31,791 bases of DNA from Silene noctiflora (GCA_009801015.1 VHZZ01000042.1:372812-404602), one strand, 5' to 3'. Shown: positions 19,012-31,370, numbered from the stretch's first letter. Made by a program: numbers and translations. The notes: generated by a model not told the origin, from the sequence alone.

Positions 19012-22000
19012 ATGGAAGAAGGGTTGTTAAACAAGAAGGCAAAGGAAGAAGAAGAAGAAGGAAGAAGGGTAAAATGGGAAATAATAAAAGTAGAGGTAAA
19101 AACAGTAAGTTTGATAGCAGCACCAATGGTAGCGGTAATAATGTCACAATATATGTTGCAAGTTATTTCTACCATGATGGTTGGTCATCTTGGTGAACTT
19201 TATCTTGCCAGTTCTGCCCTTGCCATCTCCCTTGCCGGTGTTACCGGTTTCAGCCTCATGGTACGCCTCTTACCCTATATATCGTTCGTCAGTTAGTCTT
19301 TTATAAGGCGGTTTTATATATTCGTGATCCTTTTCATTGATTCATCCCATATTTAAATTTGTTACGCGTATTTTATTTTATTTTTGATTTGTTTTGTTGA
19401 TTAGGTATAATTTCTCTATTTTAATGAAATTGAAATTCATGAAATTTTACAATGCCTTGCTTTACGTGACCCTTATCCACCCGGGGGTGAAATTGGAAAA
19501 TTTTAACTAAAAAGTTGAAAATTTCCGACTGTCCGTGGGAGTGAGCGACCCTACTAACCCCTTACGTCCACCACTGCCTCTAGCCCTCTATTTTCACGTG
19601 AATTTGAATACTTGCCTTTTGACAAAAAAAAAAAATGAAATTCATAAATGTTAAATATTAAATATGTGTTTCGTTCATTTCATTAATTTATTTACTTATT
19701 TCATTCCGGTGTGAATTATTTATTTATTTTTTTCATTTTGAGAATATTTTTTATGGGTAATTTGATCACCGTAATATATTTTGGCCAACTTATATTCCAG
19801 TAAGAATAACTATAAATAGTTTCCTCTCATAGCTTTTACCCTTTGCACAGACGGAATACGTAACTTATTTGTCCCGTTTTACACTTAAGAACGGTAATTA
19901 ATGGGTATAATTAAATATTAAGAAATTGTGAGTGGGTGTTGTTAGAAGTCTCGAGATTGCTATAAAGTTGGCGTGGTGAATGGTGATGATCCAGCAGCCT
20001 AAAAATAGATAGTCAAAATCAAATTTAGTTGCTAAACTCAATACACAATTACGCATGGATAGGAACAATCAACTGTCCTTTAGTGACATTGCATGTGTGG
20101 TTATGTGTCCATGTAATACGGTAGGACTTGTATTTTTGTGTTGGGAGTACTTGCATATATTATATTTCCATCTATTCTATATTTTCTTCCCTATTTTTTT
20201 ATTCTGTTATTCAAGTTTTCTTGCCTTTTTTTTCCTTTTTTTTGATGATCTATGTGGTCCAAATTCAGTGGCATGTGGGGTAGTATAGTGTATTTTGTGT
20301 GATACAAATTCATTTTTTTGTTTTTTTGTAAAAAAAAAAAAGGCGAAAAAAATATAAAATAGAAGAGAATATATACTACTCGTATTGTATCGTATTACCA
20401 TGACTTTGTCCTACTCCCAAGTCCGACACATTTCAAATTACCATGAGATCATTGCACAGATATGACCTTAGTGCTTAATTACCCCCACAAATTGCATAGT
20501 AAGACAAATTACCATGACATCATTGCACAGATATGACCTTACTGCTTAATTACCTCCACAAATTGCATAGTAAGAGAGGGTTGGATGTATATAGCTTTAC
20601 AATTGTGTTAACAATTAACAACATAAAAAAGCTGTTTCTGAATGACCCATAATGAAAATTACGTCGAGAACTATATGGTACAGAAAAAAGTGGGTATGTG
20701 ACATAGTCACATGTAATGACAAATTTACTAAATAACTTACATAGTTCCATGGTAGGGAGTATATATGAATGTGACATTTTTTATTTTCGATGTGAAGGTT
20801 TAACTTTTAATATAACCGAGTACTTTATTCTTGAGAAAAAAGTTAAAATTTATAATTAAATTTGCACACATTTGAAATATTTGCTCACATATTCATAAAA
20901 GTGTTGAGGTTTAAAGTGGTGTGTCGAAATGTGGGAGCGACATTATAAAAGACAGATCAAATCTAAAGTAAGCATATCGCCTCTTCTCTTGTGATAAGCT
21001 GCTTAGTGCTTAGACTTTTTTATAGGAGCTGAAACGAATAATGTTAATGAGAGGTTGTACTCATGACGTGAGTGTCAAACCCCTCAGGTTATGAGCCAAC
21101 AATGATGCGAGACATTGAAGAAATCAGCTAAATCCATCATCTCTAATAGACTACCTATACGGGGGAAATAGGATAGACGGTAGAGAAGGAAAGGGATAAT
21201 TTTCGATTTAAATTTCCTAGGTTTGAAGATTTTAATATAGGCGGAGGGAGGAACATGAAACCCTCGACTTCTGTCACCTACATTTCCCTCGGGCTTACTT
21301 GCGTAAAATGCTATAAGTTGCTCAGGAATGGTTGAATATAGATACTACATTTGAAGCATTGTTTTAAGGTCATGCAACAATGGTTAGTTTCATACTTCTC
21401 CTATTTGCATCTTTAACAGCTAGGGCTGGCAAGTGCATTGGAAACTCTAAGTGGGCAAGCATTTGGAGCACAACAATACAAGAAACTCGGAACACAAACA
21501 TACACTGCGATTTTCTCTCTCGCCTTAGTTTGCATCCCACTCTCCATCTTGTGGATGAACATGGGAAAAGTGCTCATATTCATAGGTCAAGACCCTACAA
21601 TTTCCCATGAAGCCGAGAGATTCTTGGCATGCCTAATTCCTGCCCTTTTTGGCTATGCTGTCCTTCAACCTCTTGTTCGATATTTTCTAGTACAGAGCTT
21701 AATCATGCCCATGGTTATCAGTTCATGCCTAACTCTGTGTTTCCACATTCCGCTTTGTTGGATTCTGGTATTCAAGACGGGCCTACGAAATCTCGGAGGT
21801 GCTGTGTCAATGGGTATATCAATGTGGCTGAACACGATTTTTCTATCCTTGTACATGAAATACTCTTCTGCGTGTGAAGCAACTCGTTCTCCACTCACCA
21901 TGGAAATGTTTCATGGAATTGGAGAGTTTTTTCGTTTTGCTATTCCTTCTGCGACTATGATTTGGTAAGCTTACTTCCTCTTCTAACCATGTACTGAATA

Positions 22001-23752
22001 CAAATCCCTTATCGATGTGAAATGAAGTTTTTCTAACAGACTTTCTATCTGTATGCTTATAGTTTAGAATGGTGGTCTTTTGAGCTGCTGGTATTGCTAT
22101 CAGGGCTGTTGCCACATCCTGAGCTCGAAACTTCTGTTCTCTCTGTATGGTAATGTTTCTTTCTCTGCTATTTTACCAACCAGTAAGTCTCATGAACAGG
22201 AAAATAACTTGTTACGAGAACACGTCAAAGTTCAAACTAAAATGGTCTCTTACAGTTGTCAGACGATCACAAAGACACAAATGATACAGAAGGGGTAACA
22301 ATATCAGCGTCAATGATAACACTAACGCTACAAAAGGTCCCTACGAAAAACTCAGCTGACCATGTTGAAAGAGTTTAGGTCAGGTCACTTTAGTTCTGTA
22401 ATGAGTAAAAATTGTTCTGCGAAAATAAACTACGTATATTTATATGACAGTAGACTTTGTGTCTACCAAATGAATTTGCAAATTACCAATTGTGAAAGGG
22501 AAAAAAGCAGTTTCAATAAAAATTTGGAATGATTTGTGTAGTTTGACATAAATGTTTCTTCCTTGAACAGCTTGACAACTATCTCAACACTATACGCAAT
22601 ACCGTATGGAATTGGAGCTGCTGCAAGGTATGTTTCGAAGCAGGGATCTGATTTGGTAATATTTTTGTAAAGGTTACATGTATGGGATAACATTTTTTCT
22701 TAATTCTTATTTTTTGGCCTAAATGCAGCGCTAGAGTCTCAAACGAACTAGGGGCAGGGAACCCAGACCGGGCTCGTACAGCTGCATCTGCAGTAATGCT
22801 GATTACGGTTTCTATTGGTCTTATTGTAAGCTCAATCTTATTTGCCACACGAAAAGTTTTCGGATATTGTTTCAGCAATGAGAAGGAAGTTGTTGATTAT
22901 GTCACCACGATGGCGCCTTTGATTTGTTTAAGTGTTATAATGGACGGTCTACAAGGTGTTCTTTCTGGTAGGTATTTCGTTCTTTGTCAAAGGAGATACC
23001 TGATGCAAAAAGTTTCATTCATTTACTAAAACGCTATATTTCCGAAAATGTCAAATGGCAGGTGTTGCTAGGGGATGCGGATGGCAACATATAGGTGCTT
23101 TTGTCAACCTGGCTGCATTCTATCTTTTCGGAATCCCAATTGCTGCAATATTAGGCTTTTGGTTGAAAATGAAGGGAAGAGGATTGTGGATTGGAATCCT
23201 CAGCGGCGCTACTGTGCAGTCGTGCCTTCTAGGCATCATTACGAGTTCTACAAATTGGGAAAAACAGGTATGGCTTATGTTAACAGGATTCTTCACATTA
23301 CCCCGTGTACCCATGCATATCATTCGACAATTGGACATGTCTAAGACACATAAGATAGTCGAGTCTGGCAAAATAACCATGTCAGATACTTCTAAGTGGA
23401 TCCTAGTTACTTTAGGTATGGGCTTTTGTATTTTTTACTTGATCACATTTTTCCGTCTAAGCTACGCTTCCAATATCCTAAATCCTAATAATGACAGATG
23501 ATCTCGACGCATCAACACATGGCAGGAAGATTTGCATAAAATGATTAAAGACAATTCTAAGAATTTGAGTTTTAACATTGACCACCCCACAAGGGCCATA
23601 ACTGATCCCAATTCCCAAGTTCTTTTGCCGTAGTGGATGAACCCTTTTTGTTGTACGTTTTGTAGGCAAGTAAGGCGAGAGAAAGGCTATCCGAGTCAAA
23701 TTCCAGAGTTAGAAACGGAGCAAATATAGAAGAACAAAGACTCTTGAGCTAA
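19012..23752 (+). CDS. MATE efflux transporter (DETOXIFICATION family)
   Basis: Multidrug and toxic-compound extrusion carrier: a 12-helix membrane antiporter exporting organic cations, flavonoids, alkaloids or other metabolites, usually against protons, at the plasma membrane or tonoplast. Exons: 19012-19260, 21420-21964, 22063-22149, 22571-22627, 22729-22967, 23062-23267, 23666-23752, joining in frame to 489 residues, the usual length. An acidic/basic N-tail ([12 protein letters not shown]) precedes helix 1. Family signatures present: [36 protein letters not shown] across junction 1, [19 protein letters not shown] across junction 2, [14 protein letters not shown] across junction 4 and [17 protein letters not shown] across junction 5. 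The tail after helix 12 comes from the short last exon. It resembles the DTX1-19 clade (DTX16-like). The substrate cannot be told from sequence. Intron 1 is 2.16 kb. Confidence 0.94.
20434..20575. repeat. 71-bp tandem repeat, two copies, in MATE intron 1
   Basis: CAAATTACCATGASATCATT begins at 20434 and again at 20505. The units run through CACAGATATGACCTTASTGC and CCACAAATTGCATAGTAAG with only about three differences. No protein frame is supported. The rest of intron 1 (19261-21419) is AT-rich, with T and A runs around 20210-20350, and shows no recognisable element. Confidence 0.85.
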
Positions 23753-24804
23753 TCATTCACTAGAAGATACTCGAGCTCAGTTGGATACAGAACTGTACAA
23801 GTTGGAAACGGAACTATGCAAGGGAGCTCTCCTATGGCTGAAGTCCCAAGTAAACGGCGTTCCAAACTTGCCAAGATTAGAATCTAGAGGATTATAAGTT
23901 AGGAATTTTTCCACAATTTTTGTAGCGAGTGTCCTAGAATACATTGCCACACGTTCTTCACCAAATCTCTTCGAACATTTGGCTTGATCTTGTTCATGAG
24001 TCATGACTGAAGATGAGATTCTGTGAATTATTCTCAAGGGATCATCTTTTAGTCTACTTGATTCATGCAAACGCAAGCGGTTTATAGCATACGGAATGGA
24101 AAGGACCGAGAACTCATCACATTTTTGCTGACACTGTTATTTGGTTTAAAGGAAAAAAATTCAAGTTATAAGTATCAGCCCCGTTTTAACTTGTCAGCTA
24201 TGTGATATGTGCATTGCTTATAGCATGAGAATTCATCCAACGCGAAGAAAATGGCAATCGACTCTGACTCTAACCCAGGTAACGATGCAATCGGGATAAT
24301 ATAGCATGATGAAGGAAAAAATTGCGCATCCATTTAATCTAATGAAGTTCTGTATGCAATAAATTGGAATTCATGAAAATTTTAAAGTATATTTGTCACT
24401 TATTTATAAGGCGATTTGAAACTTCACAGCCGTAAGCCGACGGCCTAATAACACAACTCGGATCCAAACTAACCTATGTCGAAACTCGGAACATTGATGC
24501 AAGTAACCCTATTAAAATTCAAAATGACCCAATAATATCATATCAGAAATGAAACCCCTACCAATATTGACACAAATTAACTTAACCCGAGTCACTTCCA
24601 AAATATTCCGACTCAAAATTAACTCTAACCCATATCCGAAATGACCTGAAAATAGGCCGATATCAAGCACACTCGGTCCGATGCCCATTTACCTTGACCA
24701 GATCGTGCTCCATAGCAGCTTAAACCCCAAAATTCATAAAACCCATCAAACAACCAAAAGTTTACATTCAAGTTGCACAAAATTCAAGCAGAAAGAGAGA
24801 AAAA
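23753..24804. other. Intergenic region between the MATE and GCIP-like genes
   Basis: About 1 kb containing the MATE 3' UTR and the next promoter. An AATAAA at 24358-24363 lies about 600 bases past the MATE stop, so its use as that gene's poly(A) signal is doubtful. The last 100 bases before 24805 are the presumed 5' UTR of the GCIP-like gene. I see no additional gene. Confidence 0.45.
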
Positions 24805-27800
24805 ATGGGGAAAAGAGACATGGAACGATTGAACACAAGATTGTCATCATACATGAGTAATATTCATGAAACTTTGCAAATTTTGGATCAAACTCCAACT
24901 TCTTCCCTTCAGAAACTCAGTTGGGATGATGTTATTAAGATTGGTGAACAGCTTTCCAAACAAGCTACTACTGGTAAGATTAATCTTTTTTTTTTTAAAG
25001 TTATTAATGTTTTTAATTGACAATTTCATGATGTGGGATGTGTTAATTTGTTTGTTTTACTTTGTTAATCTGTGAAATTTGTGTTTAATTTGTTATTTTT
25101 CATCTTGGGTCATTCGGACAGCCTATTTGGTTGTTAACACAAGGGTAAGGCTGTTTGCATTCGACCCCCTCTTACCCTGCAATTTGCGGCGCCGTATGCA
25201 CTTTTATTCGTATTGATTGGTATCAAGCTGCTAGGAAATAGTTCTAATTACAGTATTATGAAGTTGGATTTGCGTAAAGTTCGTGTCTTTGATTAATTTT
25301 TTTGCTGAATTCTTGTAATTCATGGTAGACTCTTGTATGAACAATGTTGATTTTGCGTTTTTATAACGGTAAATTGTGGTAAACAAATGATTGAGACGGA
25401 GGGAGTATATCTTATATGGAGTTGTATTTTCGAAATGAATGCAACCGATGTCTACTGTAACTAACTGGACAATGGGGATATAAGAGAGACTACAGCGTAC
25501 TGGAGGGGTTTGGATAGCTTAGGTCTGTGATGTATGCATCTTTAACCTTAACTAGTTGAATTTGGTTAAGGGGCTATAAACGCGGAGTTTTCTCGTATGA
25601 GACTAAAAGTTTGATTCTTTGGTGTTCGAATGTTGTGTGGGGATTGTTACTTTTGGACTCAGGCTGATGATTGTCAGAGCTGTGCTAGAGCAAAGATCTG
25701 TTGCACAAGTTTGATTCTTATCAATTGAATAGAGCTTCTAGGAAATGGTTTTAACTTTTAATTCTAGTAGTATGAAGTTGGGTTTGCATAAAGTTCGTGT
25801 CTTTGATTTGTTTTTTTTTTTGCTGAATTCTTGTAATTCAGGCTAAACTCCTGGATGAAGAATGTCGTTTTGCTATTTGCGTTATAAGAACAGTTAATTT
25901 ATGTTTTCTCTGTCTCCATCATTTGTTTACCTTTGATTGCAATAGTGCTCGCAAAAAATATAAAAAGGTGAACTAATGATTGGGACAGAGAGAGAATTTT
26001 CTAAATGAATGCAGCCGATGTCTACTGTAAGTAATTAAGTGGAGGGGTTTGGGTAGTTTAGGTCTGTGATGTATGCATCTTTATGTTTAAATAGTCGAAT
26101 CTGGTTAAGAAGCACTATATTTTGGGTTTGCTTGTGTGAGAGTAAAAGTTTGATTCTTTGGTGTTAGAATGTTGTGTGGAGACTGTACATTTGGACTCGA
26201 GCTGTTGATTGCTAAGCTGTGTTATAACACACATCTGTTGCGAACATGCATAGCTGATATGTCTCATTTAGATGGCGAAACTCGATTATTCAGTTGATTC
26301 TAGTGTTGATAAGTGGAGGAACGGAACAGGTGACAGTTTTTACAGCCTGATTCACACTGTCCCTTTTTGGACTTGGTGTTCTACTTTGACATTTAGCTTT
26401 TTCCATATATATATATATATGGTACTCAAATGTGTCACGTTTGATTTATAGAACAATTATCTGGACATTATCTTTAAAAAAAATTGTATTACCATTGTGT
26501 TTAAATCTAGTACACGGGAGATAGTGCAACTGCGCAAAGAGACAAAAATAATGTTGTATTGGATCCCTAACCTTTATGTCTTTGTTTTTGGCCTTTCCTA
26601 AATTTAACATTACTTTCTTCTTTTGCTGTTTCAGCTGGCATGCTATTCACTGGTGAAAGAACTGAAGTAAAAGCTTTGGAAGAAAACATGGAGGCATATT
26701 TTAATGTGTTGCAGGGGCTTTTGTTGCACGCCTATGGAAGTACAGTGGGTGCAGGGCCGACTTTGACATCCAACGTCCACGCATCAATAAAGCAAGCTGT
26801 AGATTGCAGTTTCATGCTATGGAGGGACTGTGTTTCTTCTTATGGTACTTCTTCCGTTCTTTCTTTCTCTCTTCTGTGTTTTATTTCTTCCTTGCTTATA
26901 TGAGATTAGTTTATTCATTGCTTGGCATTTATGTTATTCAATCACAGCCTAAACTTTGTTAAGTGCTTGTTTGGTTCACGATGGCTAAATGAAATCCCAT
27001 GAAGAATAAAATACTCGTGAAATAGTTTTGGTTCTGATTCATGTGAAATGAACGAGAGTGTTTTTGTGACATGAGATTTGAAATTCACGCGGAAATTACC
27101 ACTTACCTAGGGGATTTAGGTAGATGAATTCCTATTTGTTCCATAAGAACTGGAGTTTGTATAGAATTTCTATTTCCCATCACTTTAGCAACCAAACAAA
27201 AGTCGACTTCCTAGTTTCTTAGGAATATCAAATTTACGTGAACTGTGGTGGATAACACAAATATAAAGAGTTCGCGTGGTTTTGGATTCCATTTGGATGG
27301 ATTGTGGCAACTGAAGATTTATATTAAGATCAGAAGGGTAATAAATTTTAAAGATATGAAGCCAAGGAGTCCTTATTCTTTGAATATCACTTGCACCATC
27401 GAGTATGGACGTCTTATTTGAGCATCCTCCCATGACTGTAAACGTGTTAATTAAACATCTTCTTAAAATTTGTGGTTGTATAAATAATGGGTCCATTGTC
27501 AAGCATGAACGTCTAATTCAGGCATCATGTGAGGGTGGAGAATGAAACAAGGTGTCAAGCGGAAGGAAGAAACAATGTGTATGAATTGTGGATGACTAGG
27601 GTGAGCGGCAGTCTGGCATGGAGTGGATGTGTAAGAGCCGACAAATGTCGTGGGTGGCTGTGAGGGTGGACGGGGAGGGAGGGGCAAATGTTTAAGGTGG
27701 CTTGGAGAGGGTTGGTGAAGGCAAAAAGAGGTTAAGAGGGGTAGAGATAGTGATGATAGATGCGAGCGAAGGGTTTTAGTAGACTGGGTTATTGCCTTAT

Positions 27801-29200
27801 TGGTGTTATGGCAGGAAGGGATTAGAAGAGAGGGGACGAAGGGAGTAAAATGGTGGAAAAGAGGGCGTATTTGGATAAACAGAATTAAATAGGGACGTCA
27901 ATGGTACGTATTATTCCTTGATATCTAACTAATTATTTCATATATTCGTTAAATAAGTCCCTTTTGACTTTTTAGTGTGGGGGGGAAAGTCAAATAGCGC
28001 CTATCCATTAAAATAGACGGGGTGTAAATTATTTCCCAAGATAATCCTAATCTTTTCAATCACAAAACTATTCTAGTACATCTCATGGAGTGAACATTAG
28101 TATGGGAATATCGGAAACAAGGATTACTAACAAACCAATCAAGGGTGTCTGAGTTGCCATAATGTACTAGGAAATGAGTAGAAAGAGTTCACCGCTCGGA
28201 ATGAGTGTAAGACTATTGGAGGTATTAAACTTATCATAGTCATCTCACATGTCATGATCCTTGTTGTAATTAAGCACTAAGCGTATAGCCCAATATGGAA
28301 GGTAACTACTGCGACTACCATGGAACTAAAGTCTGCCTTGTTCCTGTTTTTCATCATCCATTCTCATCCATTCTCAATTAAGTCTCCCTAACAAAAGGAC
28401 CCTTCAGCTTTAGTCATCATATGGTCCGACAATGAGTAATTGGATAACCATTTTACACGAGGCTTGCTCTTTTTTCTCTTCTATTGCCAGGCTCTCGCAA
28501 CAAGGAGCTAAAACTCAACGTTCCGCAGCGAGTCGGCACTGTATGGGAAGCATGCTCTGCTCTCAAAAAGACACCTGCAACTAATATTGTTGCTATTGGG
28601 CGAGCCATGACCCAAGTTGCTGTTTCAATGAAGGACGTGTTACGTGAAATGAAGGAACTCGAATCAAGTTCATCTGAACCTGCTGATGGTGGTGATGATG
28701 TTGACGACGATGATGATGTCGATGACTTTGGGAAAGACTTATCTCCTGAAGAGATGAAGATTGCAATACTAGCAACTCAGATTGTCTCAGAAGTCGTAAC
28801 TGTTATCAAGGAACTCATTCGATCCATTACTACTATGGTCAAGAAAGAGAATTTCGATGAGACAGATGCTGTTGAATCTTTAGAAAAACTATTAAAGCTC
28901 TGTCGGGATGTTGGAGCTCAGGTGGACGAGCTTGGAGCTTGTCTATATCCACCTCAAGAACACCCAGCCATTACTCTAGCATGTGAGAAGATGTCCAACT
29001 TGACAGATGAAATGGGTAAGATATTAGAAAGCTTAAATGGTTTCACTGAAGCCTTTTCTGAGGGTTGCAAAACTCTCGAGAAAGCCTCGGAAATGCTTCT
29101 GGTTGAAATATCCAACTCTAGTGTCGGTGATGCTGTGCCACAAGATTCGAGTGAGTTTGATGTAGTAGCACCAATGCAGAATCTTGCTGTAGAAGGTTAA
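24805..29200 (+). CDS. Cyclin-D1-binding protein 1 (GCIP/CCNDBP1)-like protein
   Basis: Plant homologue of animal GCIP/CCNDBP1, a helix-rich cyclin-D1-binding regulator; the role of the plant proteins is poorly defined. Exons: 24805-24973, 26635-26844, 28491-29200, joining in frame to 362 residues. Recognisable features: the N-terminal helical segment MERLNTRLSSYMSNIHETLQ, the GCIP core GMLFTGERTEVKALEENMEA with GLLLHAYGSTVGAGPTL, and VPQRVGTVWEACSALKKTPA at the start of exon 3. A very acidic stretch (about residues 195-205, mostly Asp) is followed by LSPEEMKIAILATQIV and a helical C-terminal half. Both junctions split a Gly or Ala codon after the first base and use standard GT/AG sites. Intron 1 carries a half-kilobase tandem duplication and intron 2 a PIF/Harbinger-like MITE. 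The start is the first ATG and gives MGKRDMERL. The family call is from memory of the conserved blocks. Confidence 0.88.
25231..26245. repeat. Tandem duplication (about 507 + 508 bp) inside GCIP-like intron 1
   Basis: CTAGGAAATRGTT begins at 25231 and at 25738. Shared landmarks include AAAGTTCGTGTCTTTGATT, TTGCTGAATTCTTGTAATTC, TTAGGTCTGTGATGTATGCA and TTGATTCTTTGGTGTT, all in the same order. The two units have diverged by substitutions and indels. Non-coding. Confidence 0.8.
25907..25994. mobile_element. Short Stowaway MITE in GCIP-like intron 1
   Basis: CTCTGTCTCCATCATTTGTT at the left faces the complement of CTAATGATTGGGACAGAGAG at the right, in about 88 bases. The first unit of the intronic duplication keeps only a right-end remnant, AAACAAATGATTGAGACGGA followed by GGGAGTA (about 25383-25408). 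The element therefore probably predates the duplication and was partly deleted in one unit. Confidence 0.6.
26964..27202. mobile_element. PIF/Harbinger-like MITE in GCIP-like intron 2
   Basis: Termini CTTGTTTGGTT and AACCAAACAA are inverted. The interior shares an ordered set of motifs with the MITE at 398-658: CACTTAC, a TAGGTA-type motif, AATTCCTA/ACTTCCTA, a TTCTA/AATTTCTA tract and CCCAT. I judge it the same family, more decayed. The TAA duplication is not clear here. Confidence 0.6.
27203..28490. other. Remainder of GCIP-like intron 2
   Basis: Non-coding sequence between the MITE and exon 3. A G/A-rich tract at about 27530-27900 is compositionally unlike the rest of the intron, and its minus-strand reading is proline-rich by chance. 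I see no recognisable element. Confidence 0.4.
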
Positions 29201-29734
29201 TAACTTCAAATCACGCATTTGTTTGTGTGAAAGTTTACATGTGAAATAACACGATTTTGAGCTGGCCATAAGTCATTGTCGATGATGAATGTGTACGTGT
29301 GGGATATATTGCCTATGTTTCTCAAATATCGAGACGTTCCTGTTAACCTGTGGTATCACCTGGTTTACGATTTACTTAGCCATGGAGCACCAGTAACAGT
29401 GGTGCACCAGTGAGCTAAATCCCCGATAAGTGGCCCGACTAGCAGCATTTCTGTTAAAGGCACAAGCATCATCGGTACAACTCATGTCCAAGCGAACCAC
29501 TCGACTCATCATATCATTAAAGGAGAGAATTAACTTTCGTGTAAAAGTTCTTGTGATTGTGATGAATTATCTTGAATAAAGCACTAGCCTAAATCTGTAT
29601 TTGACGCGACCTGCATAATCCAACCCGAAATCTAACCTGCCCGAACAATCTTCTAATCCTATCATTGTTAAACATGCTAATCATACATAGACCACAACAT
29701 CGCTCTCAGAACGGTGAGCATAAGAATACCAAAT
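29201..29734. other. 3' flank of the GCIP-like gene
   Basis: 3' UTR and intergenic DNA. Apart from the poly(A) candidate I see no gene or repeat. Confidence 0.45.
29575..29580 (+). terminator. Poly(A) signal candidate, GCIP-like gene
   Basis: AATAAA lies about 375 bases after the stop codon, plausible for a plant 3' UTR. No other AATAAA was noticed closer to the stop. Confidence 0.35.
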
Positions 29735-29912
29735 ACTCTCACTTGTGACGGACATATCCGATCCGTCACAAACTTGTAACGGGTTAAATATGACCCACAT
29801 GAGTAGATAAGACAAAAAGTAGAATGCATAGAAAATCACAAATGACTTGTCTTTATCCTCTATGTGGGTTTTATTTGATCCTTATGACGGATATCGGCCT
29901 TCACAAATGAGA
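29735..29912. mobile_element. MITE with GACGGATAT-type termini
   Basis: CTCTCACTTGTGACGGACAT at the left faces the complement of GGCCTTCACAAATGAGAA at the right. Inside, AAATATGACCCACAT is complementary to ATGTGGGTTTTATTT, so the element folds along most of its 178 bases. The left end holds a small extra hairpin (GTGACGGACATATCCGATCC then GTCAC). No target duplication was found. Confidence 0.65.
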
Positions 29913-30288
29913 ATTTGTGAATACACAAAGGTGCACCAAAGTGTCATATTCCTCGTAACCTGTGATTGCCGGCACCAAAATTTGTTAAATTATTAAAGAA
30001 TAAATAAATGAAAAATAATATAATACCATGAAAAATAATGATTTGATATGTAAATAAGGAATATTTAATTTAGTGCATATCTATATCTAAGATTTGGTTG
30101 GCACACATAGTTGGATTCTCGCACTTTACAATATAATACCATTAAACCTGTCCTTTTTTACCTTTCTTTTGTCATTTTAGCCAGTACGCATACAGCTGTC
30201 GGTTTTTTTAAATTAAACTAACATCCAAGTTACCCAACTAATTAAAGAACCTTTCCATTTTGAAAATTCCCAACAACTCCATTCTTAT
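29913..30288. other. Non-coding spacer
   Basis: AT-rich sequence. Its last eight bases (30281-30288) are one copy of the hAT target duplication. No gene seen. Confidence 0.4.
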
Positions 30289-31123
30289 CGGGGTAGGGAA
30301 AAAAATCCGATTATTCAAACTGATTCGATATCCAATCTGTATTTAATCTGAATTTTTGGATATCTGATCCGAAAGTTAAAATTGGATCGGATATCCGATC
30401 CGAAATTTTTGGTTTTGGTTTATGGATATTAGAATGAAAACATTTGGATATCCGATTCGTTTCGAAATTACTCTCTCCATTCAACTCCCCACTACACATA
30501 AGGATTTTGCACAAGTTTTAGGAAATGAATTGAAAACTATTAAAGGTACAAGTAGGTGTCAAAGAAAGGAATAGAAAACTATTAGGGTGGATTTTGAGTG
30601 GAAAATATAGTGGGCATCAATGACATTTCATGTAAATAAGTTGTTTGCATTAGGGTAAAATGATCTCTTACATTTCCTCTTTTAGAAATGTGTAGTGTGG
30701 AGTTGAATGGATTAAAATGGTATATGTTTAGTACGGAGTTGAATGGAGGAAGTATAATTTTATAGTATAATTTTGTGAAAATACAGTTTTATCTGATACA
30801 ACAACTTAATTAAATTCTAAAATATTGGAGAAACAGGTAAATGTTACTTAAATTTTATGTCAAGAACATTGGATTAAGAATATTAAAAAAATTAATCATG
30901 TAAGACAATGAATATGATTGTATTTCAAACTTAATTTAAAGTAAATTCCAAAATATGAGTATCCGATGGAAATCCGCATCCGATCCGATTATTTTGGATA
31001 TCCGAACATTGTTTATCCGAAACATTTGGTTTGAATATGATATCTAACTTCAGTAATTTTTAATATGGATATCCGATCCGAACTAGCACTTTGGATCAAA
31101 TATCTGATCCGTGCTCTGCCCTA
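30289..31123. mobile_element. Non-autonomous hAT-type element with perfect 8-bp target duplication
   Basis: Flanked by ATTCTTAT at 30281-30288 and ATTCTTAT at 31124-31131. The ends form a short imperfect inverted repeat, CGGGGTAGGG at the left and TAGGGCAGAG at the right when complemented (pattern YRGGGYAGRG). Both subterminal zones are crowded with GGATATCCGATCC-type motifs in both orientations, as in many plant hAT MITEs whose subterminal repeats bind transposase. It has no coding capacity. A 282-bp Stowaway has inserted within it, making the original element about 550 bp. Confidence 0.82.
30471..30752. mobile_element. Stowaway-like MITE nested in the hAT element
   Basis: Starts CTCTCTCCATTCAACTCCCC and ends GGAGTTGAATGGAGGAAG, flanked by TA on both sides (30469-30470 and 30753-30754), as expected for Tc1/mariner-derived Stowaway elements. 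The right end is doubled: GTGTGGAGTTGAATGGA at about 30697-30713 and GTACGGAGTTGAATGGAGGA at about 30731-30750. It interrupts the GGATATCCGATCC-rich element, so it is the younger insertion. Confidence 0.72.
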
Positions 31124-31131
31124 ATTCTTAT

Positions 31132-31370
31132 ACCAAAAACACTAGGGTTGTAAATGATTAGAGACATATTCGTCAAAACTCAAAAGCTTGGTTTCAGCTC
31201 TGTTAATATTTGGCACTACCTCGGTTTAACAGAATTCTAGCCTAAACTTAAGCCGAACTTAACTAAATACAAAGCTCGGATCGAAAACTCATTCCAAAGT
31301 CTGTTTTTTTTTTTTTTTTACCGAGTGAATTTAAGTATTTTTAATGATAAATTATTTTAAATGCTATAAG
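31132..31370. other. Non-coding spacer
   Basis: Sequence between the hAT element and the LTR, with a T-run at about 31304-31319. No gene or repeat recognised. Confidence 0.4.

Noticed and set aside
23268..23501. Extension of MATE exon 6 to a stop at 23501
   Set aside because: Intron 6 read through; splicing at 23267 to 23666 restores the conserved hydrophilic C-terminal tail found in the family.
26845..26903. Hydrophobic extension of the GCIP-like exon 2
   Set aside because: Intron sequence after a good donor (ATG followed by GTACTT). Joining to 28491 restores the family sequence.
27499..27687. Proline-rich frame on the minus strand
   Set aside because: Produced by a G/A-rich intronic tract; no start context, no splice partners and no family resemblance.
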